DNA of 22,883 nucleotides from a virus: positions 1-22,883 of the IMG/VR virus record IMGVR_UViG_3300002835_001159; one strand, 5' to 3'. The translations under genes and the position numbers were made by a program. The notes under the pieces are model-generated. The model worked only from the letters and a program-made list of their open reading frames with translations. It was not told where the DNA came from and searched no databases. Shown in pieces: positions 6,753 through 14,686 of this stretch (position 1 is its first letter; every line of letters starts with the position of its first letter).

Positions 6753-8204
6753 ATGATTTTTGAAATTGAAGCCACACGATTTGAAGATGGTGATAAAAGA
6801 GTTTTTCACTATGACAATATGGCTAATGTGTTGAAAGATTCTGATGGTAATGTGTTTGAATATCCGGCAGACCAAATGCCACAACATTCTTTGAAACCTT
6901 ACAAACCATTTGACAAGAATCGTCCACTAAAAAAATCAAAATTAATCAGCCATTTGAAGATTCAGATGGGGTTGAGTTGTAACTATTCTTGTGATTATTG
7001 TTCACAGAAGTTTGTTGAACGCCAACCAGAAACCTCTAAAAAAGATATTGATGTTTTTATGGAGAAATTAGATAATCTTCATTTTGATGAAGATGTTGGT
7101 TTAAGAGTTGAATTTTGGGGTGGTGAACCACTTGTTTATTGGAAAACAATGAAGCCATTGGCTGAGGCCATTGCAGAAAAATTTGACAGTTGGAAAACCA
7201 AACCACAATTCAGTGTTATCACCAATGGTTCGATACTAACTGATGAAATTATTGATTGGTTAATGATGATGGATTTTGCTGTGTCAATTTCACATGATGG
7301 ACCGGGTCAATTTGTACGTGGTCCTGATCCTTTTGATGATCCTGAACAAAAAGAACGTATTCTAGGATTCTATCGTATGATGACTAGACTTGGTAAAAGT
7401 TTTAGTTTTAATTCAATGTTGAACTCTAAAAACCAAAGTCGTAAAGAAATCTATGATTGGTTCGTAAATCTCACTGGTGATGAAAATGTTATCTTGGGTG
7501 AAGGTTCAATGGTTGATGCCTATGACGAAGAAGGTATATCATATTCACTAATCACAAAACAAGAACATTTCGATTTTAGGCAACGTGCCTTTGGTGAGTT
7601 GTATGGTACAGAAGGCCAAATTGGTTTTAGAGCACAATTAGGTAAAATTGATGATTTTGTAACTGGTGTATTGACTCATAGGGAATCTAAATATTTGGGT
7701 CAAAAGTGTGGTATGGATGATGAACACACTTTGTCTGTCGATTTACGTGGTAACATTATGACCTGCCAGAATGTGAGTTCTTTAGAAATTTCCAAGAACG
7801 GTGAATCACACCATGGTGGAAACTTAGAAGATTATGCAAAAGTTGAATTGAAGTCTGTTACGCATTGGTCTAACCGAAAAGAATGTCCAGAGTGTCCAGT
7901 GTTACATGTCTGTAAAGGTGCGTGTATGTTCTTGGATGAAAAGTTTTGGGATGTTTCTTGTGCTAATGCATACTCTGATAACGTGGCATTATTTGCGGCA
8001 GGATTCACAGTTATGACGGGTGGTTATATTCCGACACTAATTAAGAGTGATACTTTACCTCTTGAACGACAAGATATCTTTGGTAATATATTCACACACG
8101 AAGAAGATAAACAGAAAAAAATCATACCAATCAAGGTAATTAAAGAGATTATTGGTGAAGTGGATGAAGTTTTGGTTTATGGTAAATCTCGTTTAGAAAA
8201 CTAA
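6753..8204 (+). CDS. Radical SAM/SPASM-domain peptide maturase-like protein
   Basis: A 483-residue protein with a strong ribosome site (AGAGGAAA). The radical SAM cluster motif is C76-x3-C80-x2-C83, followed by the GGEP motif (123-126) that contacts SAM. The C-terminal half has a full SPASM pattern: C319, G333-x4-C338, then C378-x2-C381-x5-C387-x3-C391 and C403, enough for two auxiliary [4Fe-4S] clusters. Characterised SPASM proteins modify peptides or proteins, for example anaerobic sulfatase maturases, PqqE, and thioether-forming sactipeptide or ranthipeptide maturases. Residues 1-60 form a leader-like region without a clear RRE fold. The next gene, 28 bases on, encodes a Cys-rich protein, which makes it the obvious substrate candidate. 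Confidence 0.9.
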   Translation: MIFEIEATRFEDGDKRVFHYDNMANVLKDSDGNVFEYPADQMPQHSLKPYKPFDKNRPLKKSKLISHLKIQMGLSCNYSCDYCSQKFVERQPETSKKDIDVFMEKLDNLHFDEDVGLRVEFWGGEPLVYWKTMKPLAEAIAEKFDSWKTKPQFSVITNGSILTDEIIDWLMMMDFAVSISHDGPGQFVRGPDPFDDPEQKERILGFYRMMTRLGKSFSFNSMLNSKNQSRKEIYDWFVNLTGDENVILGEGSMVDAYDEEGISYSLITKQEHFDFRQRAFGELYGTEGQIGFRAQLGKIDDFVTGVLTHRESKYLGQKCGMDDEHTLSVDLRGNIMTCQNVSSLEISKNGESHHGGNLEDYAKVELKSVTHWSNRKECPECPVLHVCKGACMFLDEKFWDVSCANAYSDNVALFAAGFTVMTGGYIPTLIKSDTLPLERQDIFGNIFTHEEDKQKKIIPIKVIKEIIGEVDEVLVYGKSRLEN

Positions 8205-8208
8205 ATAA
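8201..8208 (+). promoter_or_regulatory. Possible late promoter (CTAAATAA)
   Basis: A CTAAATAA octamer lies across the stop codon of the radical SAM gene, 25 bases before the Cys/Asn-rich protein. It matches the TAAATA core of T4-type late promoters but not the preceding TA, so it is weaker than the 16228 site. It could give the virion-like gene its own late transcript. Confidence 0.35.
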
Positions 8209-8232
8209 TAACAACATTAGAGAGTAGAAAAA

Positions 8233-9123
8233 ATGACACTACCAGCATCAGGTCAACCCATTGGAGTATCAAACGTTAATGCAGCAGTTGGAAGGTCACC
8301 CACAACAAATGCAAGTTTGACTTTTTTAAATGGTTACATAAAACCAGTTATAAGACCGGGTACATCAAATTTAGGTTCTTTTAGTGGCCTAAGATTTTAT
8401 AGACAAAACACTGCCGGCAATTGTAATAATGTAAACAATAAAGCATGGAATTGTAATTGTGGTAATATTCAATGTAATTCAACAAACAACTGCACAGCAA
8501 TTAACTGTGCAAACTGTGACACACAATTTTGGTTACAAACTGGAGACTGTCAATTATCAACCACACCAGTGTACAACTGCACGAACAACCAAAATTGTTT
8601 CAGCTATAATTGTAATTGTTCGAAGATTATTTGTACAAAACTATTTGACCTCGGTTTAATGAAGAAAAATATCTTTGAGGCAGACCAAGCATTTGGTGAA
8701 CGTTTGCAAAAAACCAATCCGGATATCTACAATGGTTATCGTGCATGGGCGGAAATTGTTGTTGACTGGATGGATGGCAAAGGTCCTAAGATGATGCCTT
8801 GGATGTCCGATGATGAATTTAGTGCAGCTGCAAAGAAATGGTCCATCACTTGGGCTCACGATATTGCAACACCTTGGGCTGAAGAAATGGCATACTTAAT
8901 GGGTGAAAAGGAAACAGGCAGTCTGACAGGTAAAATGATGTTTGTGTTTGGTACACCAATCTGCAAGGTTATTGGTGTGTGGCAACGTTGGTTTGGACCA
9001 AGTAAAAAAGAACCTGGTTTCTTAAAAGGTGCTGGCCTTGTTGTAATTTTTGTAATGTTCAAGTTGGTTGCAGAACTAGGTCGTTTCATTGAGAAATTCA
9101 TACCAAGTAAAAAGGTTGCGTGA
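8233..9123 (+). CDS. Cys/Asn-rich virion-associated-like protein, candidate modification substrate
   Basis: A 296-residue protein in three parts. Residues 1-58 (MTLPASGQPIGVSNVNAAVG..., ending in GLRFYRQN) have the look of the N-terminal module of phage tail or appendage proteins. Residues 59-134 are extremely rich in Cys and Asn: 13 Cys (64, 74, 76, 81, 87, 92, 95, 106, 116, 122, 127, 129, 134) and about 20 Asn, often as NCNC. Residues 135-296 form a Trp-rich helical domain (GYRAWAEIVVDWM, MMPWMSDDEF) ending in a hydrophobic segment (268-286, GLVVIFVMFKLVAELGRFI). I recall C-terminal domains of this type in hypothetical T4-like phage proteins. Its place between radical SAM and oxygenase genes suggests a precursor-like substrate; a metal-binding domain is the main alternative. 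Confidence 0.8.
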   Translation: MTLPASGQPIGVSNVNAAVGRSPTTNASLTFLNGYIKPVIRPGTSNLGSFSGLRFYRQNTAGNCNNVNNKAWNCNCGNIQCNSTNNCTAINCANCDTQFWLQTGDCQLSTTPVYNCTNNQNCFSYNCNCSKIICTKLFDLGLMKKNIFEADQAFGERLQKTNPDIYNGYRAWAEIVVDWMDGKGPKMMPWMSDDEFSAAAKKWSITWAHDIATPWAEEMAYLMGEKETGSLTGKMMFVFGTPICKVIGVWQRWFGPSKKEPGFLKGAGLVVIFVMFKLVAELGRFIEKFIPSKKVA

Positions 9124-9413
9124 TGCCAGTATATTCTTCAACTAGACCGGTTAAAATATTGATTAACAATTTGGATTATACAGATGAACATCTGACACAT
9201 TTTTTTAACACATATAGTTTAAATGCCTTCGATTTAATGACACAACAAAAAAAAGAACGTGTTTTTGAAATGTTAACAAAACATGAAAATTTACTAACAA
9301 AATTTTATGGTAATGCTTTACTCAAAAGTGGAGTTTTTGTTCCAAAATTAGCTAGAGATAATGTTGATAATGTATATGTTACAGAATATAAAAAGTGGTT
9401 GGAAAAACAATGA
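9123..9413 (+). CDS. Small unknown protein in the modification cassette
   Basis: A 96-residue, mostly helical protein starting at the ATG overlapping the previous TGA (TGATG). Notable are Asn-rich N-terminal strands (VKILINNLDYTDEHL), a central helix (KKERVFEMLTKHENLLTKFYG) and the C-terminus EYKKWLEKQ. No Cys residues and no recognised domain. The following protein ends similarly (QFKEWFEKQNY) and has a comparable acidic helix in the middle, so the two may be distant paralogues. A chaperone or partner role for the cassette is conjecture. Confidence 0.65.
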   Translation: MPVYSSTRPVKILINNLDYTDEHLTHFFNTYSLNAFDLMTQQKKERVFEMLTKHENLLTKFYGNALLKSGVFVPKLARDNVDNVYVTEYKKWLEKQ

Positions 9414-9796
9414 AGAATTATTCACACACTTTACTACCAACAATAAAAACATATGATAATGAAAATATTTTATTTAATCAATCATTAATACCAAATTTTG
9501 TTAAAAAAACATTCTTCGAAAGAGTTGTTGCTTTAAGTGAAGAAGAAAGAGATGAATTTTTCCGCATGAGTTATGAGTATGAGGATGTATTATTTGAAAT
9601 GTTTGACGGCCAGATTGAGAATTTGACGGAAGCTGGTTGGACAACCGCAACCGATACAATCTTTAGAAATCCAACAGAAGAATATGAAAATTATGCATCT
9701 TTACCGAAAGATGCTGATTTGACAGATGAGGAACATCAGTTGAAATTGGAACACCTAAGACAATTTAAAGAATGGTTTGAAAAACAAAACTATTGA
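9410..9796 (+). CDS. Small unknown protein in the modification cassette
   Basis: A 128-residue acidic protein. The ATG at 9410 overlaps the previous stop (ATGA) and is preferred to an upstream in-frame ATG lying inside the preceding gene. It has an N-terminal part with SLIPNFVKKTFFERVVALSE, an acidic helix (EERDEFFRMSYEYEDVLFEM), and a C-terminal helix ending QFKEWFEKQNY that echoes the protein before it. I do not recognise a family. Confidence 0.65.
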   Translation: MKNYSHTLLPTIKTYDNENILFNQSLIPNFVKKTFFERVVALSEEERDEFFRMSYEYEDVLFEMFDGQIENLTEAGWTTATDTIFRNPTEEYENYASLPKDADLTDEEHQLKLEHLRQFKEWFEKQNY

Positions 9797-9805
9797 TTTT
9801 TTATT

Positions 9806-10513
9806 ATGACACAAAATATTATGACAAGAGAAGACAGAGAAAAATACCATTGGTATCAAAATGCACAGAACATGTTTTGGCAAAGTCCAATTTGGGAAGT
9901 ACAAACACGTTTTGATGAAGAATTTAATGAAACTCTGTTAGATGAAATTTATGGTATCGGCAAAGATATCGTATTGGGTAAAGACAAAGACCCAAACAAC
10001 AGTATATGGGACTACAGTAGACCCAACTTAGATATACTTAAACAAGAAATTATAGACATTGTAACCAAGAAAATTGTGCAAAATATTCCACAACTCAGAA
10101 TGTTAAATATTCGTGGTTGTGAACACTTCATGGGTTGGGTCAATGTGCGTGAACCAGGAGAACGCTTAGAGGTGCATGGACACACCGAATCTGCTATCGC
10201 AGCAACGTATTACATAAAGGCTAAAGAAGGTTGTGGTGACCTTGTGGCGTTTGATTCTGCACAAGCAATTGATTGGTTAAATAATACTCTAAGTAACACA
10301 CCAAAATTGCGAGAACGTAGGTTTAAACCAGTTGAAGGTAGATTGATATTTTTTCCATCATATGTTTTGCATGGCGTTAATGAAAATAAATCTGATGATT
10401 TACGCATTTCATTGTCAACCGACCTAAGAAAAGTTGTAGACAAAAATGCACAGAATACGGTAATTTTAAAATCGTGGGCTGGCCGCATGGCAAAAATTAG
10501 AGAATGGAAATAA
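9806..10513 (+). CDS. 2-oxoglutarate/Fe(II) oxygenase-like protein (PF13759-type)
   Basis: A 235-residue protein whose centre fits the phage-common putative 2OG-Fe(II) oxygenase family: 'EVH124-G-H126-TESAIAATYYI', then GDLVAFDS, then 'P-EGRLIFFPSYVLH189GV' and finally R200-I-S. The two His plus the distal His form the expected iron site and R200 the 2OG-binding position. Members of the superfamily couple 2OG decarboxylation to hydroxylation of protein, nucleic acid or small-molecule targets; no substrate is known for this branch. No clear Shine-Dalgarno site precedes the start (an alternative ATG is at 9821), unlike its neighbours. It is coupled to the next gene by a stop/start overlap. Confidence 0.85.
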   Translation: MTQNIMTREDREKYHWYQNAQNMFWQSPIWEVQTRFDEEFNETLLDEIYGIGKDIVLGKDKDPNNSIWDYSRPNLDILKQEIIDIVTKKIVQNIPQLRMLNIRGCEHFMGWVNVREPGERLEVHGHTESAIAATYYIKAKEGCGDLVAFDSAQAIDWLNNTLSNTPKLRERRFKPVEGRLIFFPSYVLHGVNENKSDDLRISLSTDLRKVVDKNAQNTVILKSWAGRMAKIREWK

Positions 10514-11043
10514 TGTTTACAAAACTGGAAACAAATTTTGAAAAACCATTATATGCAGTTACCGACCCACTAAAAAATTTCAAACATGAAGGTAAAGGTA
10601 TCGACTATAAAAAGATATGGTCACCTGAGGCTGACAAAATATATGGTGTGATACCAAAAAGGTATTGGCAGGACTTTCACTTGACAGTTATGACAATTGA
10701 TTGTATAATCCCACCACACACAGATACTGAAATTATCACCTCTATAAATTTCTATATGCAAACCGAAGGTTGCACAACAACTTTTTATAAACCGAAGGTG
10801 GAGATTCCAAAAACTGTACAGGTTGAGAATCAAACCAATGGACATATATATTTTGAAGAAGATTTAATTGAAGTTGGTAGTTTTGTTGCTAAAGATTATG
10901 ATATTTGGTTACTTGATGTAAGTCAAATACATGGCGTTAAGGGTAAATTTAATTTACGTAAAGCCATTACCTTAGGAACTTTTGTTCATAAGTATCAGGA
11001 CGTACTAGAAATGTTAAAGGAAACCAATAATGTCGTTTGTTAA
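10513..11043 (+). CDS. 2OG/Fe(II) oxygenase-like protein, paralogue A
   Basis: A 176-residue protein starting at the ATG that overlaps the previous TAA (an ATG nine bases earlier lies inside the upstream gene). An H69-x-D71 motif (PPHTDTE), distal H140 (IHGV) and R149-K-A give the facial triad and 2OG-binding Arg of the cupin-type oxygenases. It is clearly paralogous to the next protein: compare YGVIPKRYWQDFHLTVMTID with YKVIPERYWKDFQVTRMSIN. It is small for the superfamily but complete around the core. The substrate is unknown; tandem placement suggests the pair acts on related positions of one target. Confidence 0.75.
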   Translation: MFTKLETNFEKPLYAVTDPLKNFKHEGKGIDYKKIWSPEADKIYGVIPKRYWQDFHLTVMTIDCIIPPHTDTEIITSINFYMQTEGCTTTFYKPKVEIPKTVQVENQTNGHIYFEEDLIEVGSFVAKDYDIWLLDVSQIHGVKGKFNLRKAITLGTFVHKYQDVLEMLKETNNVVC

Positions 11044-11701
11044 ATTAAAACATACATATGAATATATGCCACACACCATTATACCACAAGGTAAGGCTGA
11101 TTCATTTGCTGGAAAATATGGACTAGGTGTAAGACACAGTACAATTTGGACACCAGAACCTGAAAAAGAAGTGTTGTATAAAGTTATACCTGAAAGGTAT
11201 TGGAAAGATTTTCAAGTAACAAGAATGTCTATTAATAGTTTGTTGTTACCACACGTTGATAATGATTTTATAACAACAATCAATTTTTATTATGACCCAC
11301 AGAATTACAGGACAGTTTTTTTCAAACCAAAACCAGGAGCAAATTCTTGGAAGACAGAAGAAGATAGACACCATGGTGTTGATGAGGGAACAATTATAGA
11401 CCAAAATGTGAATGTTGAGGAACTAAAAACCAGAGTTAAAGAATTTGTATCGGAGAAACAAAATATGCCGACATGTGAAGAAATAACATATGTTGATGCG
11501 GTATATACTTTCGATGATGTTTATGAAATTGGATCTTTTATTGCTCAACCTAGCGAAGCATACCTGTTAGATGTGAGAGTACCACATAATGTTGAACCTT
11601 TGGGTGGTGAAGCAAATCTTAGGAAAGCTTTTGCACTTAGGACCAAATTGTATGATTATGGCCAAGTATATGAAATGTTGCAGGAAACTGGAAATTTATA
11701 A
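11030..11701 (+). CDS. 2OG/Fe(II) oxygenase-like protein, paralogue B
   Basis: A 223-residue paralogue of the preceding protein, overlapping it by 14 bases. The conserved triad is H75-x-D77 (LPHVDND), H186 (VPHNVEP) and R198-K-A. Compared with paralogue A it carries an extra segment of about 45 residues between FFKPKPG and VYEIGSF (roughly 104-160), rich in charged residues, which could shape substrate binding. Both paralogues end with a similar helix (YDYGQVYEMLQET versus HKYQDVLEMLKET). The tandem duplication with divergence points to specialised but related reactions. Confidence 0.76.
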   Translation: MSFVKLKHTYEYMPHTIIPQGKADSFAGKYGLGVRHSTIWTPEPEKEVLYKVIPERYWKDFQVTRMSINSLLLPHVDNDFITTINFYYDPQNYRTVFFKPKPGANSWKTEEDRHHGVDEGTIIDQNVNVEELKTRVKEFVSEKQNMPTCEEITYVDAVYTFDDVYEIGSFIAQPSEAYLLDVRVPHNVEPLGGEANLRKAFALRTKLYDYGQVYEMLQETGNL

Positions 11702-11711
11702 AGGATAACAA

Positions 11712-12506
11712 ATGTTTTTTGAAAAATTAGACTACACAGTAAATATTGAGAAGTTGAAACAAGAAGTAAGGGATAGCGTTTTTACTTTGGGTGACCAAGT
11801 TATTCAAGGTGAAGAATATGAAACTCCAAAATACAATGGTTTTGGTGGTTGGAGTATTCTATGCAAAGAAGCCACATGGACTGGTGGTTGGGAAGCTATT
11901 CAGTTGGAAAAAGGTCAATCACTAGAATCATTTTTACCGACAGAAGAATTGATTTACAAAGCATACAAACATTTTAATGTATCTCATGGTTTGGAACATG
12001 ACAAACCAACGGAAGCTTATGTTGGCGAAATTAAGAAAGTTTTGGACGATATACGTGAAATGGGATTTTATCCAACCAGAGCAAGAGTTACTTGTTTGAA
12101 AGCAAATTCAAAAAGTTTGGTACACAGAGATGCTGAAGAAAAAGAATATATGGCTCGTATTCACATTCCACTATTCACAAATAAAAAATGTGTACACATT
12201 TGTCAAGGTAAAAATTTACACATGCCTGCTGATGGTGGCGTTTGGATTCTTTGGGTGAATCAATGGCACCAAATTAGAAATGATTCCGATGAAGATAGAT
12301 ACCATATCATTATGGATGCTTACGACACCAAAAAGGTAACAAAACATTTTAAATATGAAGGTGAGTTTGAACAAATGTTAAAATTTGTTGGTAGTATGAG
12401 AGAAAAGATTGATAGTGTAGAATTGACAGAAGAAGATATAGACTTCTTTGAAGCTATCAGACAAAAATATGTAACTAAAAAAATTAGAGATTTTGAAATT
12501 TATTAA
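11712..12506 (+). CDS. Aspartyl/asparaginyl beta-hydroxylase-like protein
   Basis: A 264-residue protein with AAGGA ribosome site. The region from about residue 122 to 205 fits the AspH-type fold: VTCLKANSKSLVH138-R-D140, RIHIPLFTN, then QWH186-QIRN and R196 ahead of HIIMDAYD. H138, D140 and H186 bind iron; R196 would hold 2-oxoglutarate. Family members hydroxylate Asp or Asn side chains of proteins or peptides, or free amino-acid derivatives. The Asn-rich protein encoded four genes upstream is therefore a natural candidate substrate. The N-terminal 120 residues are specific to this protein (GFGGWSILCKEATWTGGWEA). No signal peptide, so it acts in the host cytoplasm. Confidence 0.86.
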   Translation: MFFEKLDYTVNIEKLKQEVRDSVFTLGDQVIQGEEYETPKYNGFGGWSILCKEATWTGGWEAIQLEKGQSLESFLPTEELIYKAYKHFNVSHGLEHDKPTEAYVGEIKKVLDDIREMGFYPTRARVTCLKANSKSLVHRDAEEKEYMARIHIPLFTNKKCVHICQGKNLHMPADGGVWILWVNQWHQIRNDSDEDRYHIIMDAYDTKKVTKHFKYEGEFEQMLKFVGSMREKIDSVELTEEDIDFFEAIRQKYVTKKIRDFEIY

Positions 12507-12509
12507 ATT

Positions 12510-14027
12510 ATGACAGATATACACGGTATCGTTTTTACCGGTATGGAACGAACTAGAACAATTAGTCGACCAGCTGGTGCAGCAAGATTGAGGACAGTTT
12601 TAGACCAACATGGTTATAACATGGAAGTTATTGATTATTTTGGCAACTTCACGGATGAAGAAATTGAAACAATCTGTGCTAGATTTATTGGACCAAAAAC
12701 ACTGTTTGTTGGCGTCAGTATTACCTTCATCTATGCATTTGATAAGGTGAATCACCTATTCAATCATATTAAAGAAAAATATCCACACGTAAAGACTTTA
12801 ATTGGCGGCAATGAGACACCAATTAGTGGTATAGATTTAACTAAGGTTGATAGAATTTTTTGGGGATATGCCGAAGAAGCGGTATTACACTATTTAAAAT
12901 TCCTGACAAAAAAACGATTGGATGATTTAAAGTGGGTTCCTTATAGAGAAACTTTTTCTATCAATGCCGAAATGGTGTACAAGAATGATGATACTGATTT
13001 ATCCATAAAATGGTTGGAGAGCGACTTAATCAAAAACAATTTCTTGCCTATTGAAATTAGTAGGGGTTGCATTTTCAGATGCAGGTTCTGTGCCTTTCCA
13101 TTGTTGGGTAAAAAGAAGAACGATTACATTCGTCACGTAGATAATTTGGCTGCCGAATTGCGTAGAAACTATGAGATGTTTGGTGTAAACAATTATTGGT
13201 TTAATGATGATACGTTTAATGATAACGTGGTTAAATTAGATTATGTTGCTGAAGCAATTGCAAAGAGTGGTGTTAAGATTACATACACAGCGTTCTTACG
13301 TGCAGATTTGATTGAACGTTTTCCAGAAACTATACCCATGTTAGCGGACACTGGTTTGGTTGCTGCAACATTTGGTTTAGAATCACTGCATCCAGAGGCC
13401 AAGAAGGCCATTGGTAAAGGCCTAGATAATGAAAGACAGTTTGAAGCAATTAGACAGTTAAAGAAATATAAACCAATTTACACATATACTGGTATGATTT
13501 GTGGGTTACCTGGAGAACCAATCTCTAGTGTGTATAAAAGTCAGCAATTATTGTTGGACCAAAACTTTGAAGTATTTGATAATTGGGATTGGTGGCCTTT
13601 GTTGATTAGAAAAGGATCAGTCAGTCGTTTAAGTGAATTTGAAAAAGAATATGAAAAATGGGGTTACAGTGAAATGTTACCTGGAGAATTTAAAGTTCCC
13701 ACAGGTGATGATGATTTTAGATATGCACAACCTGATGAAGGAACAATGATTTGGAAAAACAAATATACAAACTGGTATACTGCAAGGCGTGTTGCTGATT
13801 CATTGAATAAAGAAACAGAACAACATCGAATCAAAGCTGGTAAATCAATTTACGGTAATGCTGATAAAGGTGTCAGTATCAACCATGATGTATTTGAACT
13901 GGTTGGTATGGGAGTTGATATTAAAGATATCATTGATGGAACATTTGACAAAACTTTTTTGAATAAAAAAATCGAAGAAGCAGACCAAACTATCCTTGAA
14001 TATAAAAACTTAAAGTTAGGATTATAA
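12510..14027 (+). CDS. Cobalamin-binding-type radical SAM enzyme
   Basis: A 505-residue protein. Residues 1-135 look like a B12-binding Rossmann domain (VLDQHGYNMEVIDYF, LFVGVSITFIYAFDKVNHLF, KTLIGGNETPISG), although the classical DxHxxG cobalamin ligand is not present, as in many class B enzymes. The radical SAM motif is C187-x3-C191-x2-C194 (ISRGCIFRCRFCAF), followed by NNYWFNDDTFND and TFGLESLHPEAKKAIGKG, typical of this class. Characterised relatives carry out methylations of unactivated carbon and other radical reactions, including peptide C-methylation in polytheonamide-type pathways. The C-terminal 150 residues (WDWWPLLIRKGS onward) are not recognised. It closes the cassette, stop abutting the next ATG. 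Confidence 0.88.
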   Translation: MTDIHGIVFTGMERTRTISRPAGAARLRTVLDQHGYNMEVIDYFGNFTDEEIETICARFIGPKTLFVGVSITFIYAFDKVNHLFNHIKEKYPHVKTLIGGNETPISGIDLTKVDRIFWGYAEEAVLHYLKFLTKKRLDDLKWVPYRETFSINAEMVYKNDDTDLSIKWLESDLIKNNFLPIEISRGCIFRCRFCAFPLLGKKKNDYIRHVDNLAAELRRNYEMFGVNNYWFNDDTFNDNVVKLDYVAEAIAKSGVKITYTAFLRADLIERFPETIPMLADTGLVAATFGLESLHPEAKKAIGKGLDNERQFEAIRQLKKYKPIYTYTGMICGLPGEPISSVYKSQQLLLDQNFEVFDNWDWWPLLIRKGSVSRLSEFEKEYEKWGYSEMLPGEFKVPTGDDDFRYAQPDEGTMIWKNKYTNWYTARRVADSLNKETEQHRIKAGKSIYGNADKGVSINHDVFELVGMGVDIKDIIDGTFDKTFLNKKIEEADQTILEYKNLKLGL

Positions 14028-14686
14028 TGTTCATTTATTGCCCACCAAAAGAGATTCCAAAAATTGAATCTCAAACTTTTCCTGACGGGAAAAGATATTA
14101 TGTCACGCCTGATGGTAAAAAGTTACCATCGGTGACCACAGTGGTGGGTGCTCAGAAAAAAGAGGCCATCATGGCATGGCGCCGTAGAGTTGGTGAAGAA
14201 GTTGCAAACAAAATCTCCAAACATGCTACATCCCGTGGTACTAATATGCATACCATGTGTGAATATTATTTGAACAATGAAACAAAACCACCAGGCACTG
14301 TTATGCCTGATGCCAAAGAGATGTTCATATCAATCAAACCACATCTAAACAAAATCAATAACATACACTACCAAGAGGTCGGACTGTGGTCTGCACAACT
14401 AGGATTAGCAGGTCGTGTAGATTGCATTGGTGAGTATGAAGGTAAGTTATCAGTCATTGATTTTAAAACATCAAAGAAGATTAAAAAGCGTGAAGATATT
14501 TTAGATTATTTTTGGCAATGTACTGCATATGCATTGATGTATGAAGAATTAGTTGGTACACCTATTGATGATTTGATAATCATTATGGCCGTGGATAACG
14601 AACAACCAATGATTTTCAAAGAAAAAACACAAGACCATATTGAAGGCCTGGTTAAAGCAATTGATTATTACCATAAAAACAGTTGA
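14027..14686 (+). CDS. PD-(D/E)XK nuclease, MGME1/RecB-like exonuclease
   Basis: A 219-residue nuclease of the PD-(D/E)XK superfamily. The core is GRVD132CIGEYEGKLSVID145FK147, preceded by H75 in 'RGTNMHTMCEYYL' and E117 in 'HYQEVGLW', matching the order seen in MGME1-like/RecB-type single-strand exonucleases. Such proteins are common in T4-like aquatic phages and probably take part in recombination, replication or DNA processing. It overlaps the last base of the radical SAM gene. The promoter of the tmRNA lies across its final codons. Confidence 0.86.
   Translation: MFIYCPPKEIPKIESQTFPDGKRYYVTPDGKKLPSVTTVVGAQKKEAIMAWRRRVGEEVANKISKHATSRGTNMHTMCEYYLNNETKPPGTVMPDAKEMFISIKPHLNKINNIHYQEVGLWSAQLGLAGRVDCIGEYEGKLSVIDFKTSKKIKKREDILDYFWQCTAYALMYEELVGTPIDDLIIIMAVDNEQPMIFKEKTQDHIEGLVKAIDYYHKNS

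Noticed and set aside
8400-8640. Possible DNA-level repeat array or CRISPR-like pattern in the AATTGTAATTGT-rich stretch
   Set aside because: There is no regular repeat/spacer length; the pattern comes from repeated Asn and Cys codons.
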